This document shows, one piece after another, positions 39,678 to 49,366 of a DNA stretch of 64,000 nucleotides. The translations under genes and the position numbers were made by a program. This DNA comes from Rhizobiales bacterium 62-47 (lineage in GTDB: Bacteria; Pseudomonadota; Alphaproteobacteria; Rhizobiales; Xanthobacteraceae): the NCBI GenBank assembly GCA_001899255.1, contig MKVX01000005.1, forward strand, positions 397,617 through 461,616. The letters are read 5' to 3'. The notes under the pieces were generated by a model. It did not search any database, was not told the origin of the DNA, and worked only from the letters and a program-made list of their open reading frames with translations. The first letter of the stretch is position 1, and the number at the start of each line of letters is the position of its first letter.

Positions 39678-40133
39678 CATTTCCTCCACGCTGCGCCGCC
39701 ATTGCCGGCTTCATGGCCCGGCGCTGGCAGCATTCCGATGTTCGCTGTTGTACCGATTATGCGTCCGGGCAACAGATGGCTACAAGCCGAAAGGCATAGG
39801 ACTTTTGGGTGCATTCGCAGTGGTATTGCGATCCGAGGTCAACTGGATTGCTTCCCCGGCGCCCCGGAAGCCGGACGCATCGGTCGCGGCGGCGGCCAGG
39901 ACGGCGCGATCGGCGCGATGGGCCGTAAGACCGCGACTGGCTTCGGCTGCGACATCACTTCCCCGCGAAAACGGTACTGGGAGACCGATCCGACGATTCG
40001 TCGGGCTGGTACAGGCGGCCGTGGACGCCTAAATCGCCCGGTCGAGGCCGGTGTGGACCCGCTTTGCCGGGAACAAATACCGGGGTCCCGACATTTTGTG
40101 TTTGCGTAAGGAGCCGCAGAGGCACCTAAGATT
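39678..40133. other. 456-nt gap between divergent acsA and topoisomerase IB genes; nothing identified
   Basis: The stretch should hold the promoters of acsA (minus) and of the topoisomerase gene (plus). I see no clear -35/-10 pair, operator repeat, RNA or supported small gene. An in-frame open stretch of about 90 codons on the plus strand (39748-40032) resembles no known protein and lacks a ribosome site. Confidence 0.6.
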
Positions 40134-41279
40134 ATGACAGATCTACAGAATTTTGAGATTCTGCGGGATAGTGGCGGGCCGGCGCGAAGGTCGGCGCCGC
40201 AGCCTGCCCGGTTCGCCCCGGCTCCCGGACGGGTGAGCGACCGGCACGGTGCCCGCGTATCCGTCGAGCGGTTGGCCAGCGAACTGGGCCTGACGCTCGG
40301 CACCCAGGACGCCCTGACAATCCGCCGCATCAAGCGCGGCAAATCCTACTCGTTCATTCGCGCCAACGGCACCCGCATCCGCCACGCCGGCACCATTCGG
40401 CGGCTGAACGCGATGGCGGTGCCGCCGGCCTATGCCGAGGTGCGCTACGCCGCCGACCCGACCTTCCATCTGCAGGCGGTGGGACGCGATGCCGCGGGGC
40501 GGCTGCAATACCGCTATCACGCCGATTGGGAAAAAGTGCGCGAGCGGCGCAAGGCGCACCGGCTGGCGACGCTGGTCGGCGCGCTGCCGAAAATTCGCCG
40601 CGCCGTGTCGCAGCATCTGTCCGGCGACCAGCCGACCCGCGAATTCGCGCTGGCGGCGGTGATCGAACTGGTGGCGCGCACCGCGATCCGCCCCGGCAAC
40701 GAATCCTATGCGCGGCTCAACGGCACGCGCGGCGCGACGACATTGTTGAAGTCGAACGTGACGATCGAGGACGATTGCATCGTGCTGACGTTCCGCGCCA
40801 AGGGCGGCAAGGCGGTGCGCAAGGAATGCGACGCCGCCAAGCTCGTGCGCGCCATGAGCATCCTGCGCGGCGTACCCGGCAAGCGGATGTTCCAGTATAA
40901 GGACGAAGGCGGCACGACGCGCCTCGTCAGCACCGCGCAGGTCAACGCGTTCCTGCGCGAGATGTCCGGCATCAAGATTTCGCTGAAGGATTTCCGCACG
41001 CTGATGGCGTCGGCCGTGGTGCTGGAATCGCTGTCGCGATTGTCACCGGCCGCGAGCGCGCGCGGCCGCCGCAAGCAGGTGCTCGACGCCGTGCGCGCCG
41101 CCGCCGACGAACTGTCCAACACGCCGACGATCTGCCGCAAGAGCTACGTTCACGACACCATCGTCACCGCGTTCGAGGACGGCATTCTCGAACGCTTCGC
41201 CGCGACGATGAAAGGCTATCGCTCGCAGGCCAAGCGCGAGCAGTTGCTGATTCAGGTGGTGGCGACGGCGGGATTGTAG
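40134..41279 (+). CDS. DNA topoisomerase IB (poxvirus/eukaryotic type)
   Basis: A 381-residue protein of the bacterial topoisomerase IB family. Features are SFIRANGTRIRHAGTIRRLN (N-terminal domain), AAVIELVARTAIRPGNESYA with the active Arg, LTFRAKGGKAVRKECDAAKL, ISLKDFRTLMASAVVLESL with an Arg-Thr, and the probable catalytic Tyr in RKSYVHDTIVTAFEDG. It relaxes supercoils through a 3'-phosphotyrosine link. Bacterial members occur patchily and were probably acquired from other domains. The ribosome site is weak (an AAG just before ATG 40134). Confidence 0.9.
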   Translation: MTDLQNFEILRDSGGPARRSAPQPARFAPAPGRVSDRHGARVSVERLASELGLTLGTQDALTIRRIKRGKSYSFIRANGTRIRHAGTIRRLNAMAVPPAYAEVRYAADPTFHLQAVGRDAAGRLQYRYHADWEKVRERRKAHRLATLVGALPKIRRAVSQHLSGDQPTREFALAAVIELVARTAIRPGNESYARLNGTRGATTLLKSNVTIEDDCIVLTFRAKGGKAVRKECDAAKLVRAMSILRGVPGKRMFQYKDEGGTTRLVSTAQVNAFLREMSGIKISLKDFRTLMASAVVLESLSRLSPAASARGRRKQVLDAVRAAADELSNTPTICRKSYVHDTIVTAFEDGILERFAATMKGYRSQAKREQLLIQVVATAGL

Positions 41280-41305
41280 CGCACTGACGTGGTGATGTGT
41301 GGGCT

Positions 41306-41719
41306 CTAAATCCCGCCCATCTTGCAGACGATCTTCCACTCATCGGCAGTCACCGGCTGCACCGACAGCCGCGACAGCTTGATCAGCGCCATTCCGGCGA
41401 GGCGCTTGTCCTTCTTCACATCGTCGAGCTTCACCGGAGTCTTGAGCGGCTTGTCGGCCTTGATGTCGACGCAGACGAACTTGCCGGTCTTGTCGGTCGG
41501 ATCGGGATAGTGTTCCTTGATGATCTCGGCGATGCCGACGATCTCCTTGCCTTCGTTGGAATGATAGAAGAAGGCGCGGTCGCCCTTCTTCATCTTCATC
41601 ATGAACAGCTTGGCGCTGTGATTGCGCACGCCGGTCCATGCTTCGCCCTTGGCGCCCTTGGCCACCTGCTGGTCCCATGACCACACCGAAGGCTCGGATT
41701 TCACCAGCCAGTAGTTCAT
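41306..41719 (-). CDS. EVE-domain protein
   Basis: A 137-residue protein that is a single EVE domain (related to YTH/PUA folds that bind modified bases). Diagnostic segments are NYWLVKSEPSVWSWDQQVAK, WTGVRNHSAKLFMMKMKKGD and RAFFYHSNEGKEIVGIAEI. Substrate and function are unknown; the fold suggests recognition of modified nucleic acid. ATG 41719 has AAGGAAG about 10 nt before; a GTG at 41728 is an alternative. Its 3' end converges with topoisomerase IB. Confidence 0.92.
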   Translation of the reverse strand: MNYWLVKSEPSVWSWDQQVAKGAKGEAWTGVRNHSAKLFMMKMKKGDRAFFYHSNEGKEIVGIAEIIKEHYPDPTDKTGKFVCVDIKADKPLKTPVKLDDVKKDKRLAGMALIKLSRLSVQPVTADEWKIVCKMGGI

Positions 41720-41738
41720 GATACTCACGCTTCCTTAT

Positions 41739-41826
41739 GTCATGGCCGGACTTGTTCCGGCCATCCACGTCTTTATCCATCCTCAATATCAAGACGTGGA
41801 TGCCCGCGACAAGCGCGGGCATGACG
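41739..41826. repeat. Fourth repeat type (CATGGCCGGACTTG...CAAGCGCGGGCATGAC)
   Basis: Arms CATGGCCGG-CTTGTTCCGGCCATCCACGTCTT and AAGACGTGGATGCCCG pair across a short AT-rich centre, with inner mirrored hairpins TGGCCGG/CCGGCCA and TGCCCGCG/CGCGGGCA. It fills the gap between gpsA and the EVE gene and resembles a widespread repeat of Bradyrhizobium-like genomes. Confidence 0.8.
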
Positions 41827-41833
41827 AAAGGTG

Positions 41834-42811
41834 TCATCCCTCCGCGCGAAACGGTCGCGTCAGTAATTGCTCGATGGCTTCGTCGATGGTCACCGCGCGC
41901 GCCAGAATCGCCGCGACGGCTTGCGCGAGCGGCATATCGACGCCCTTGGCGAGCGCGAGTTCGGCCAGCACCGGCGCGGTGAATTCGCCTTCGCTCAAGG
42001 TGTCGCCGGGCTTTTCGCCGCGGCCCAGCGCGACGCCGAGCGAGAAGTTGCGCGATTGCGGACTCGAGCAACTCAGGATCAAATCGCCGAGTCCCGACAG
42101 GCCGGAGATGGTGTCGCTGCGCGCGCCACAGGCGCGGCCGAGCCGCATCAACTCGGCAAAGCCGCGCGTGGTCAGCGCCGCCAGCGCCGACGCGCCGAGC
42201 TTGCGCCCGGCAACGATGCCGGCGGCAATCGCGAACACGTTCTTCGCCGCGCCGCCGATCTCGACGCCGCGCATGTCGGTGGTGTGATAGGGCCGGAACG
42301 TTGCCGAACCCAGCGCATGCACCAGCGCCTGCGCCAGCGTGTCGTCGTGTGCCGCCAGCGTCACCGCGGTCGGCAGCCCGCGCGCCACGTCGTCGGCGAA
42401 ACCGGGACCGGAGAGAATGGCCGGTGCGGCGCGCGGCGCGGCTTCGGCAATCACTTCGGTCATGAATTTTTGCGTGCCGTGCTCGATGCCCTTGGCGCAG
42501 GCGACCAGCGGCGTGCCCTCGGCAAGATGCGGCGCGAGCGCGGCTGCGCCTTCGCGCGAGCGCTGCGCCGGCGTCACCAGCAGCACGATGTCGCTGCGCG
42601 CGGCGTGGGCAAGATCGCTGGTGATGTCGATTCCGGCGGCGATCGATGCGCCCGGCAGTCGCGTATTCTGGCGGGTCGCGCGCATGGTCTGCGCCTTGGC
42701 GGCATCACGTACATAAAGCACGACGTCGCGTCCGGCGCGCGCGGCGGCGCTGGCCAGCGCCGTGCCCCAGGCGCCGGCGCCGATCACCGCGACGGTTTGA
42801 TAGCGAGGCAT
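41834..42811 (-). CDS. gpsA: NAD(P)-dependent glycerol-3-phosphate dehydrogenase
   Basis: A 325-residue enzyme that makes glycerol-3-phosphate for phospholipids. It opens [20 protein letters not shown] (nucleotide site) and has [20 protein letters not shown] with the catalytic Lys, and [20 protein letters not shown] near the C-terminal part. ATG 42811 is 1 nt after the tsaD stop, so the two are translationally coupled; the pairing of tsaD with gpsA is widely conserved. Upstream in-frame starts lie within tsaD and are rejected. Confidence 0.95.
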   Translation of the reverse strand: MPRYQTVAVIGAGAWGTALASAAARAGRDVVLYVRDAAKAQTMRATRQNTRLPGASIAAGIDITSDLAHAARSDIVLLVTPAQRSREGAAALAPHLAEGTPLVACAKGIEHGTQKFMTEVIAEAAPRAAPAILSGPGFADDVARGLPTAVTLAAHDDTLAQALVHALGSATFRPYHTTDMRGVEIGGAAKNVFAIAAGIVAGRKLGASALAALTTRGFAELMRLGRACGARSDTISGLSGLGDLILSCSSPQSRNFSLGVALGRGEKPGDTLSEGEFTAPVLAELALAKGVDMPLAQAVAAILARAVTIDEAIEQLLTRPFRAEG

Positions 42812-42812
42812 C

Positions 42813-43904
42813 CTAGAAACCCGCGCGGGTATTGGCGAACGTCGCCGGCACCTCGACGTTGTCATCGAGTCGCCAACGCGCGCGCGGCGGTGCCTCGAGC
42901 GCATCGGTAAGGCCGAGTGCGAGTCGTTCCGCGCCGGCCCATGCGATCATCGCGCCGTTGTCGGTGCAGAGCGCCGGCGGCGGCACGATCAGTTCGGTGC
43001 GTGCCCGGGCCGCGACATCGCGCAGCGCGCCGCGAATGGCCTGATTGGCGGCGACGCCACCGGCAGCGACTAATGCGGTCGGCGGACCGAACTGTTCGGC
43101 GAACAGTTGCAGCCCGACATCGAGGCGATTGGCGATGGAGTCGAGCACCGCAGCCTGAAAGCCGGCGCAGAGATCGTTGATGTCCTGCGCTTCCAGCGGC
43201 GTCATGCGGCTGGCTTCGTTGCGTACCGCCGTCTTCAGGCCGGACAGCGAGAAGTTGGCATCGGGCCGTCCGAGCATCGGGCGTGGGAAATGAAACCGCG
43301 TGGCATCGCCGGCATTGGCTGCGTGTTCGACCTGCGGGCCGCCGGGATAGGGCAGGCCCAGCATCTTCGCCACCTTGTCGAAGGCTTCGCCGAGCGCGTC
43401 ATCGACGGTGGTGCCGAGCCGCACATAGTTGCCGACGCCAAGCACCGCGACGATCTGGGTGTGGCCGCCGGAGGCGAGGAACAGACAATAGGGGAACGCC
43501 AGCGCATCGGTCAGGCGCGGCGTCAGCGCATGCGCCTCGAGATGATTGACCGCGAGCAGCGGCGTGTCGTGCACCAGCGCAATCGCCTTCGCCGTGGTCA
43601 GGCCGACGATGACGCCGCCGATCAGCCCCGGCCCGGCAGCCGCGGCGACGCCGGACAGTTGCGCGTAGGTCACGCCGGCCTCTTGCATGGCGGTGGCGAC
43701 GATGCCGTCGAGCATATCGACATGGGCACGCGCGGCAATCTCGGGAACGACACCGCCGAACGGCGCGTGTTCGGCGATCTGCGAGCGAACGATATTGGAC
43801 AAAATGCGGCCATGGCCGTCGTTGCCGCGCTCGACAACGGCCGCGGCGGTTTCGTCGCAGGTGGTTTCAATGCCCAAAACCAGAATCGGCGTCTCGATAG
43901 CCAA
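42813..43904 (-). CDS. tsaD: tRNA threonylcarbamoyl transferase component TsaD
   Basis: A 363-residue enzyme forming N6-threonylcarbamoyladenosine (t6A) at position 37 of ANN-reading tRNAs with TsaB, TsaC and TsaE. It has [16 protein letters not shown] at the start, the metal-binding HLEAH motif ([12 protein letters not shown]), [20 protein letters not shown] and [17 protein letters not shown]. The start is a TTG at 43904 with AAGGG 6 nt upstream; a better start is not visible. The gene is divergent from hemC. Confidence 0.95.
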   Translation of the reverse strand: MAIETPILVLGIETTCDETAAAVVERGNDGHGRILSNIVRSQIAEHAPFGGVVPEIAARAHVDMLDGIVATAMQEAGVTYAQLSGVAAAAGPGLIGGVIVGLTTAKAIALVHDTPLLAVNHLEAHALTPRLTDALAFPYCLFLASGGHTQIVAVLGVGNYVRLGTTVDDALGEAFDKVAKMLGLPYPGGPQVEHAANAGDATRFHFPRPMLGRPDANFSLSGLKTAVRNEASRMTPLEAQDINDLCAGFQAAVLDSIANRLDVGLQLFAEQFGPPTALVAAGGVAANQAIRGALRDVAARARTELIVPPPALCTDNGAMIAWAGAERLALGLTDALEAPPRARWRLDDNVEVPATFANTRAGF

Positions 43905-44055
43905 TGTCAGCCCTTGCGTTCGCCGTCAAACCAGCGTTTTGCTTCCAGGAAATACCGACGTCTCGTGGAGTCTGATCTGACAATCGCCTGCCGCATTCGC
44001 GGATACGGCAAATGCCAAATCGACGTCACTAGCCGTAGCATTGTGAGGCTATCAG

Positions 44056-45021
44056 GTGCAATCTTCCGGCGAGCAATCTTCAGGTCAGGCCGACGTTGTC
44101 GTCACCATCGGCACGCGGGGCAGCCCGCTGGCGCTGGCGCAGGCGCACGAGGTGCGCAACCGGTTGGCGCGCGCCCACGCCATCGACGCGGAGCGCATTG
44201 CCATCAAGGTGATCCGCACCTCGGGCGATGCGATCCAGGACCGCGCGCTGTCGGAGGCTGGCGGCAAGGGCCTGTTCACCAAGGAAATCGAAGAGGCACT
44301 GCTCGCCGGCAGCATCGATCTGGCGGTGCATTCGTCGAAGGACGTGCCGACGTTTCTGCCCGATGCCACCTGGCTGTCGGCGTTCCTGCCGCGCGAAGAT
44401 CCGCGCGATGCGTTCATCAGCCGCACGGCATCGTCGCTGCAGGATCTGCCTGCCGGCGCCACGGTCGGCACCGCGTCGCTGCGGCGTCAGGCGATGGTGT
44501 TGCGGCTGCGGCCCGATCTCAAGGTCAGCGTCATGCGCGGCAACGTCGAGACGCGGCTGCGCAAGCTGGACTCGGGCGAAGCCGATGCGACGCTGCTGGC
44601 GCTGGCCGGGTTGAAACGTCTTGGCCTCGCCGACAAGGCGACGCGCATCTTCGAGATCGATGAATTCCTGCCGGCGGTGGGACAGGGTGCCATCGCCATC
44701 GAATCGCGCCGCGACGACGATCGCACCAATGCGCTGGTCAAGGGCATCGGCAATGCCGATGCCGAAGTGGCGCTGACTGCCGAACGCAGTTTTCTGGCGC
44801 TGCTCGACGGCTCGTGCCGGACGCCGATCGGCGGTCATTGCCGTGTGCAGGGCGAGCGGATTCATTTCAGCGGCCTGATCATTTCGCCGGATGGCCGCGA
44901 GGAATATGCGACGACTCGCGAAGGGCCGCGCAGCGAAGCGGCGGCATTGGGAACCGATGCGGCGCGCGAATTGCGCGAGCGGGCCGGCGAACGATTCTTC
45001 ACGCTGTTCTCGGGTGCATGA
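44056..45021 (+). CDS. hemC: Porphobilinogen deaminase (hydroxymethylbilane synthase)
   Basis: A 321-residue enzyme that joins four porphobilinogens. Seen are TIGTRGSPLALAQAHEVRNR, the substrate-binding HSSKDVPTFLPD and the cofactor-carrying Cys in LDGSCRTPIGGHC. The start is GTG 44056 with GAGG about 8 nt upstream. It begins a plus-strand run hemC, hemD, mitofilin-like, hemY. Confidence 0.96.
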   Translation: MQSSGEQSSGQADVVVTIGTRGSPLALAQAHEVRNRLARAHAIDAERIAIKVIRTSGDAIQDRALSEAGGKGLFTKEIEEALLAGSIDLAVHSSKDVPTFLPDATWLSAFLPREDPRDAFISRTASSLQDLPAGATVGTASLRRQAMVLRLRPDLKVSVMRGNVETRLRKLDSGEADATLLALAGLKRLGLADKATRIFEIDEFLPAVGQGAIAIESRRDDDRTNALVKGIGNADAEVALTAERSFLALLDGSCRTPIGGHCRVQGERIHFSGLIISPDGREEYATTREGPRSEAAALGTDAARELRERAGERFFTLFSGA

Positions 45022-45055
45022 ATGAAACGAATTCCGGATTCGGGATACTAGCCGC

Positions 45056-45802
45056 GTGGCCATTCTCGTCACCCGTCCACATCCCGACAGTGCAGCCACG
45101 GCGGCTGCATTGCGTGCCAAAGGCTTCGAGGTGCTGCTGGCGCCGATGCTGCGTTTCGAGCCGGTGGCGTTTCATCTCGATGAGAACGCACGTTTCGAGG
45201 CCGTGATCGTCACCAGCAGCAATGCGCTGCGTGCGCTCGACGAAAGTCCGGCGCAACGCGATTTGCTTGGGCTGCCGCTGCTGGCGGTCGGCGAGCGCAC
45301 GGCACAGGCGGCACGCGCCAGCGGCTTTGGCAATGTCACCGCGGCCGGTGGCGACGCGACGTCGCTGCGCGATCTGATCGTCGCGCAGGCGCGCGCCAGG
45401 CGGATCAGGAAAGCGGGTCGGCTGCTGTATCTCGCCGCCGCCGATCGGGCGCGCGAATTGGGTGCCGATCTCGGCGAACTCGGCTTCAACGTCACCACTG
45501 TCACGGTGTATCGCATGAATACGGTGGCCGATCTGCCGCCGGAGGTGCGTGACGCCTGTGTGGCTGGTCGCATCGAAGCGGTACTGCACTACTCGGCGCG
45601 CAGCGCCCGCGCTTTTCTCGATGCGGTGCGGGGTGCCGGCATCGAAATCTCCGCGCTGGCGCTGCCGCATTGCTGTTTTTCCGATGCTGTAGCGGCGATC
45701 GTCCGCGATGGCGGCGCCACCCAGGTTGCGGTGGCGCGCGTACCGGATGAAAATGCCATGTTCGAGGCGCTTGACCGTGCGTTGCGGTCGCGCGCAGGTT
45801 AA
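45056..45802 (+). CDS. hemD: Uroporphyrinogen-III synthase
   Basis: A 248-residue protein matching HemD: it starts AILVTRPHPDSAATAAALRA, has FEAVIVTSSNALRALDE and AVLHYSARSARAFLDAVRGA, the variable-sequence two-lobed fold that closes hydroxymethylbilane to uroporphyrinogen III. The start is GTG 45056, 34 nt after hemC, with a weak GGGA upstream; the one ATG nearby is stopped in frame. It completes the tetrapyrrole ring made by HemC. Confidence 0.92.
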   Translation: MAILVTRPHPDSAATAAALRAKGFEVLLAPMLRFEPVAFHLDENARFEAVIVTSSNALRALDESPAQRDLLGLPLLAVGERTAQAARASGFGNVTAAGGDATSLRDLIVAQARARRIRKAGRLLYLAAADRARELGADLGELGFNVTTVTVYRMNTVADLPPEVRDACVAGRIEAVLHYSARSARAFLDAVRGAGIEISALALPHCCFSDAVAAIVRDGGATQVAVARVPDENAMFEALDRALRSRAG

Positions 45803-45916
45803 AATTAGTAAAATCGGGATACGTGCCGCGAAAAATGGCGCGTGCAGTTGGTTCGCGATGCGCTACAAGCGAAGCTGAGCCGGATAGGCACAGAACGGGA
45901 TCGAGGAACTTCGCTC

Positions 45917-47098
45917 ATGGCCGAAGACAAACCGGAACAGACCGAAGCGCCTCCGGATTTCAGTCGGCCCAAGCGCGCGCCTCCGACCATCGATCTCGAA
46001 GCCACCGAAGTGTCCCGCGAGCCTGATGCCTCGACGGCTTCCGATGCCGGATCGGCCGGAGAGGATTCGCCTTCGACGGCGGCATCCGAGCCTCCGCGGC
46101 GTTCGTCCTTGATGCCGGCCGCGATCGTCGCTGCGGTTGTCGGCGCGTTGGCTGGCGGTGGCGCGATTGGCGCGGCGTCATGGCTCGGCTGGCCCGCGCC
46201 GCCGCAGGTCGCACCGGTCGCGCCGCAGATCGATCGCGCCGGTCTCGATGCGCTGGCGGCGCGTATCGCGGCAGTTGAATCGAAGACTGCTGCGGAATCA
46301 AAACCCGCTGTAGCGCCGGTGGACACCAAGTTGGTCGCGCGCGTCGATGCCGTCGAGCAGGCGGTCGGCGCGTTGCGCAAGGATGTAGCGGGCCTGCAGC
46401 AGCAGATCGCGCGCTCCAGCGCGAGCATCGATGAGTTGAAATCCGCACCGCGCGAGAGCGCTGTGTCGTCGCCGCCTGCGCCGGACCTGTCGCCGCTCAC
46501 TGCGCGGCTCGATCAGATCGAGAGCACGACGCGTGCGTTGTCGGCGGCGACACAACGCAATGCGGCCGCGGCCGATGACAAGCCGTTGCGGCGGGTCGTC
46601 GCGGCGACGATGCTCGACCAACTGGTGCGGCAGGGTGAATCCTACACCGCCGCACTGAATGCAGCGAAGCCGCTGGCCGGCGATGCCGCAATCCTGAAGC
46701 CGCTCGATCGGTTCGCCGCAGCGGGCGTGCCGAGCGCCAACGCGTTGTGCAAGCAATTGCTGACGCTGATCGCGGGTCTTGCGCCAACCGAAGTCAAGGT
46801 TGACGAAGGCGCGGGCATTGTCGATCGGCTCAAGGCAGGCGCCGAGCGGCTGGTTCGGATTCGCCGCGTCGGTCCGCAATCCGGTGAGAGCCGCGATGCG
46901 GTGCTGAGCCGCGCCGCGGCGTTCGCGCGCCTCGACGATGTTGCCTCGGCCAAGCGCGAACTGAATACGCTCGCCGCTGCCGACCGTGCGCCGTTGCAGC
47001 CGTGGATCGAACAGGCGGACGCGCGTGACGCCGCGCTTGCGGCCTCTCGTCAATTTGCATCCGACGCCACCGCGGCGCTCGGCAAGTCAACCCCGTAG
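45917..47098 (+). CDS. Mitofilin-like inner-membrane protein linked to haem genes
   Basis: A 393-residue protein. After a disordered Pro/acidic N-terminus there is one membrane helix (LMPAAIVAAVVGALAGGGAI, about 66-90), then a coiled-coil region (VARVDAVEQAVGALRKDVAG with LQQQIARSS) and a C-terminal helical domain. This is the alphaproteobacterial mitofilin / COG4223 family, the bacterial relative of mitochondrial Mic60, and in this clade it stands between hemD and hemY as here. It probably shapes or organises the cytoplasmic membrane. GAGGAA is 8 nt before ATG 45917. Confidence 0.86.
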   Translation: MAEDKPEQTEAPPDFSRPKRAPPTIDLEATEVSREPDASTASDAGSAGEDSPSTAASEPPRRSSLMPAAIVAAVVGALAGGGAIGAASWLGWPAPPQVAPVAPQIDRAGLDALAARIAAVESKTAAESKPAVAPVDTKLVARVDAVEQAVGALRKDVAGLQQQIARSSASIDELKSAPRESAVSSPPAPDLSPLTARLDQIESTTRALSAATQRNAAAADDKPLRRVVAATMLDQLVRQGESYTAALNAAKPLAGDAAILKPLDRFAAAGVPSANALCKQLLTLIAGLAPTEVKVDEGAGIVDRLKAGAERLVRIRRVGPQSGESRDAVLSRAAAFARLDDVASAKRELNTLAAADRAPLQPWIEQADARDAALAASRQFASDATAALGKSTP

Positions 47099-47099
47099 G

Positions 47100-48758
47100 A
47101 TGGCAATGCTCCGGATCATTTTGTTCCTGCTGTTGATTGCCATCGCTGCGCTGGTGGCGACGTGGGTTGGCGACCAGAGCGGCGACGTGGCGCTGACGTG
47201 GAGCGGCTGGCGAATCGAGACCTCGCTGCCGGTATTCGTCTTGCTGGTGGGGCTGGTTTCGGTTGCGGCGATCATTGCCTGGTCGCTCGTTCGCGGCATC
47301 TGGCGGGCGCCGCATCGGGTGCGGCGGGCGCGTCACGAGCGGCGACAGGCGCGGGGCCGCCGCGCCGTGACGCAAGGCCTGTTGGCGATCGGCCAGGGCG
47401 ACAGCATCGCTGCGCGCAAGCATGCCGGCGTCGCCAAGCGTCTGGCGACAGAAGATCCGCTGGCGCTGTTGCTGCACGCACAGTCGGCGCAAATGGACGG
47501 CGATCGCGATGGCGCGCAGCGCGCGTTTCGTGCGATGGCGCAGCGCAAGGACACGCGGCTGCTCGGCCTGCGCGGTTTGTTCATCGAAGCCCAACGCGCC
47601 GACGATCCGGTGGCCGCGGTGGAAATCGCCGAAGAAGCGTTGAAGCTGGCGCCCTCGTCGAGCTGGGCATCGCATGCGGTGCTGGGTTTTCGTTGTGCCA
47701 AAGCGGACTGGCCCGGCGCGCTGACCATCCTCGACAACAATCTCGCCGCGGGTCTGCTCGACAAGGCCTCGTATCAGCGGCAACGCGCGGTGCTGTTGAC
47801 GGCCCGCGCGCTGGAACTCGAAGGCAGCGACCGCGATGTCGCGCGGCACAATGCGCTCGAAGCGGCCCGGCTCGCGCCGACATTGGTGCCGGCTGCGACG
47901 CTCGCCGGCAAGCTGCTCAGCGAGGCGCATCAGGTCCGGCGCGCGATGCGTATCATCGAGGCTGCCTGGACAGTCAATCCGCATCCGGATCTTGCCGATG
48001 TCTATGCGCATGTGAAGCTGGGCGATTCAGCGCGGCAGCGTCTGGCGCGCGTCGAAGCGCTGGCGGCCAAAGCACCGGGACATCTGGAGAGCGCGGTAGC
48101 GCTGGCACGTGCCGCCATCGACGCCAGCGAATTCGGCCGCGCCCGCGAAGCGCTCGCGCCATTCGTCGCCGCACCGACGCAGCGCGTGGCCATGCTGATG
48201 GCGGAGATCGAGCGCACCGAACACGGCGACAGCGGCCGCGCCCGCGAGTGGACGTTGCGCGCGGTGCGGGCGTTGCACGATCCGGTGTGGACAGCCGACG
48301 GTTATGTTTCGGATCGCTGGCGGCCGGTATCGCCGGTCACCGGACAACTCGACGCGTTTCAGTGGCAGATGCCGCTGGCCGCGTTGCCATCCGAGCACGC
48401 CGTCGTCGTCGAACCCGAACCAGTGCGCGAACCCTTGCTGGCGCCGCCGCGTGCCGAGTCCGCCGAAGCCGACGCGCCGGTGCAGCCCGGGGATGCCCCA
48501 GTCGCCGCCGAAGAGGAGCGCGGTGCACAGATGCGGCCTGAGTCCGCCGCGCCCGTCAGCACCGCACCGCCGCCGGTGTTTCGTGCCCGGCAGGACATGA
48601 CGCGGAAAACCGCTGCGCCGATTCCGCCGGTGATCCCCATTGTCCGTGCGCCGGACGATCCGGGCGTCGATGAGGACTCCGACCGCGATGAATTCGACGG
48701 CCCAGCGACCAAACAGGCCGGAGGCTGGCGCGGCTTCGTCGCGCGCTGGGTCGGTTAA
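47100..48758 (+). CDS. hemY: HemY-family TPR membrane protein
   Basis: A 552-residue protein. Two N-terminal membrane segments (MLRIILFLLLIAIAALVATW and LPVFVLLVGLVSVAAIIAW) are followed by the HemY-type TPR-rich domain (KHAGVAKRLATEDPLALLLH, LKLAPSSSWASHAVLGFRC and others) and a Pro/Glu-rich tail. Alphaproteobacterial HemY is implicated in late haem steps but its precise role is not settled. It starts 1 nt after the mitofilin-like gene stop (ATG 47100; ATG 47106 also possible), so the two are coupled. Confidence 0.88.
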   Translation: MAMLRIILFLLLIAIAALVATWVGDQSGDVALTWSGWRIETSLPVFVLLVGLVSVAAIIAWSLVRGIWRAPHRVRRARHERRQARGRRAVTQGLLAIGQGDSIAARKHAGVAKRLATEDPLALLLHAQSAQMDGDRDGAQRAFRAMAQRKDTRLLGLRGLFIEAQRADDPVAAVEIAEEALKLAPSSSWASHAVLGFRCAKADWPGALTILDNNLAAGLLDKASYQRQRAVLLTARALELEGSDRDVARHNALEAARLAPTLVPAATLAGKLLSEAHQVRRAMRIIEAAWTVNPHPDLADVYAHVKLGDSARQRLARVEALAAKAPGHLESAVALARAAIDASEFGRAREALAPFVAAPTQRVAMLMAEIERTEHGDSGRAREWTLRAVRALHDPVWTADGYVSDRWRPVSPVTGQLDAFQWQMPLAALPSEHAVVVEPEPVREPLLAPPRAESAEADAPVQPGDAPVAAEEERGAQMRPESAAPVSTAPPPVFRARQDMTRKTAAPIPPVIPIVRAPDDPGVDEDSDRDEFDGPATKQAGGWRGFVARWVG

Positions 48759-48784
48759 GCGCTGATTTCGTCGCTTCGTACCCG

Positions 48785-48798
48785 TTGATCCAGGTCAA
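48785..48798 (+). promoter_or_regulatory. FNR/FixK-type binding box
   Basis: TTGATCCAGGTCAA matches the TTGAT-N4-ATCAA consensus of FNR/FixK/AadR proteins with one mismatch, and the FixK2 pattern TTGA-N6-TCAA exactly. It lies about 85 nt before the start of the small exported Cys protein gene, a usual distance for activation. It suggests control by low oxygen through FixK. Only the sequence match supports this. Confidence 0.6.
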
Positions 48799-48882
48799 CG
48801 TCGTGTGTCCCTGGATCTCTAAGCTGCATTGAACAGTCCACTGAAGGTGGATTTGTCATGCGTAAGCGCGAGGAGGGTAATC

Positions 48883-49134
48883 ATGCGTCCTTCAATTGGA
48901 TCAAAAACGGTTGCGGGGATTGCCGGGAGCGTCCTGCTTGGTCTCGCGGGAATCACCCTCCACCCAGAACCGGCGATGGCTGTGGTGTACTGCCAGTACG
49001 TCAATTATCCGCAAGGCTGCGTGGCGAGGGCTGGCGTCGTGCTCAGGCCTCGCCCGGTGGCGCGCGCCGCTGTCCGGCACAATGCCGGAGGCAATTTGAA
49101 TGGCGGCGTCAATCGTGTGGGGGTGCGGCGGTAG
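48883..49134 (+). CDS. Small exported Cys/Arg-rich protein
   Basis: An 83-residue protein with a signal-like N-terminus (SKTVAGIAGSVLLGLAGITL) and a short mature part with two Cys and many Arg: AVVYCQYVNYPQGCVARAG, then VLRPRPVARAAVRHN. I recall similar small proteins in Bradyrhizobium but know no function. AGGAGGG sits 7 nt before ATG 48883. The FixK-type box upstream suggests low-oxygen expression. The Cys pair could bind metal or form a disulphide. Confidence 0.75.
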   Translation: MRPSIGSKTVAGIAGSVLLGLAGITLHPEPAMAVVYCQYVNYPQGCVARAGVVLRPRPVARAAVRHNAGGNLNGGVNRVGVRR

Positions 49135-49235
49135 AGACTGAGATCAAGCGTCAGACGCCGGCGGCTTGCAACGACGTCCGATAGGTTTGGTCGAGGCGGC
49201 AATTGCACTCGACATTGAAGCTCATCTTCCGGGCC

Positions 49236-49355
49236 ATGTGCGCGAGGCGGTTGCCGATCGTTCGCGCGATCATATCCGTACATGGCGGGCGTGTTTCAGT
49301 AGAGAGCGGACAGGGCGGCGGCGCCAACTTCCGCGCCCATCTCCCCTTCAGTGAG
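49236..49355 (+). pseudogene. Remnant of a histidine kinase C-terminus
   Basis: One frame reads LPIVRAIISVHGGRVSVESG then GGGANFRAHLPF, the typical end of a sensor kinase ATP-binding domain (G2 box to the terminal strand). Nothing upstream resembles the rest of a kinase, and the preceding small-protein gene is unrelated. It is a leftover gene end near the island boundary. Confidence 0.6.
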
Positions 49356-49366
49356 GAAACATCCAG

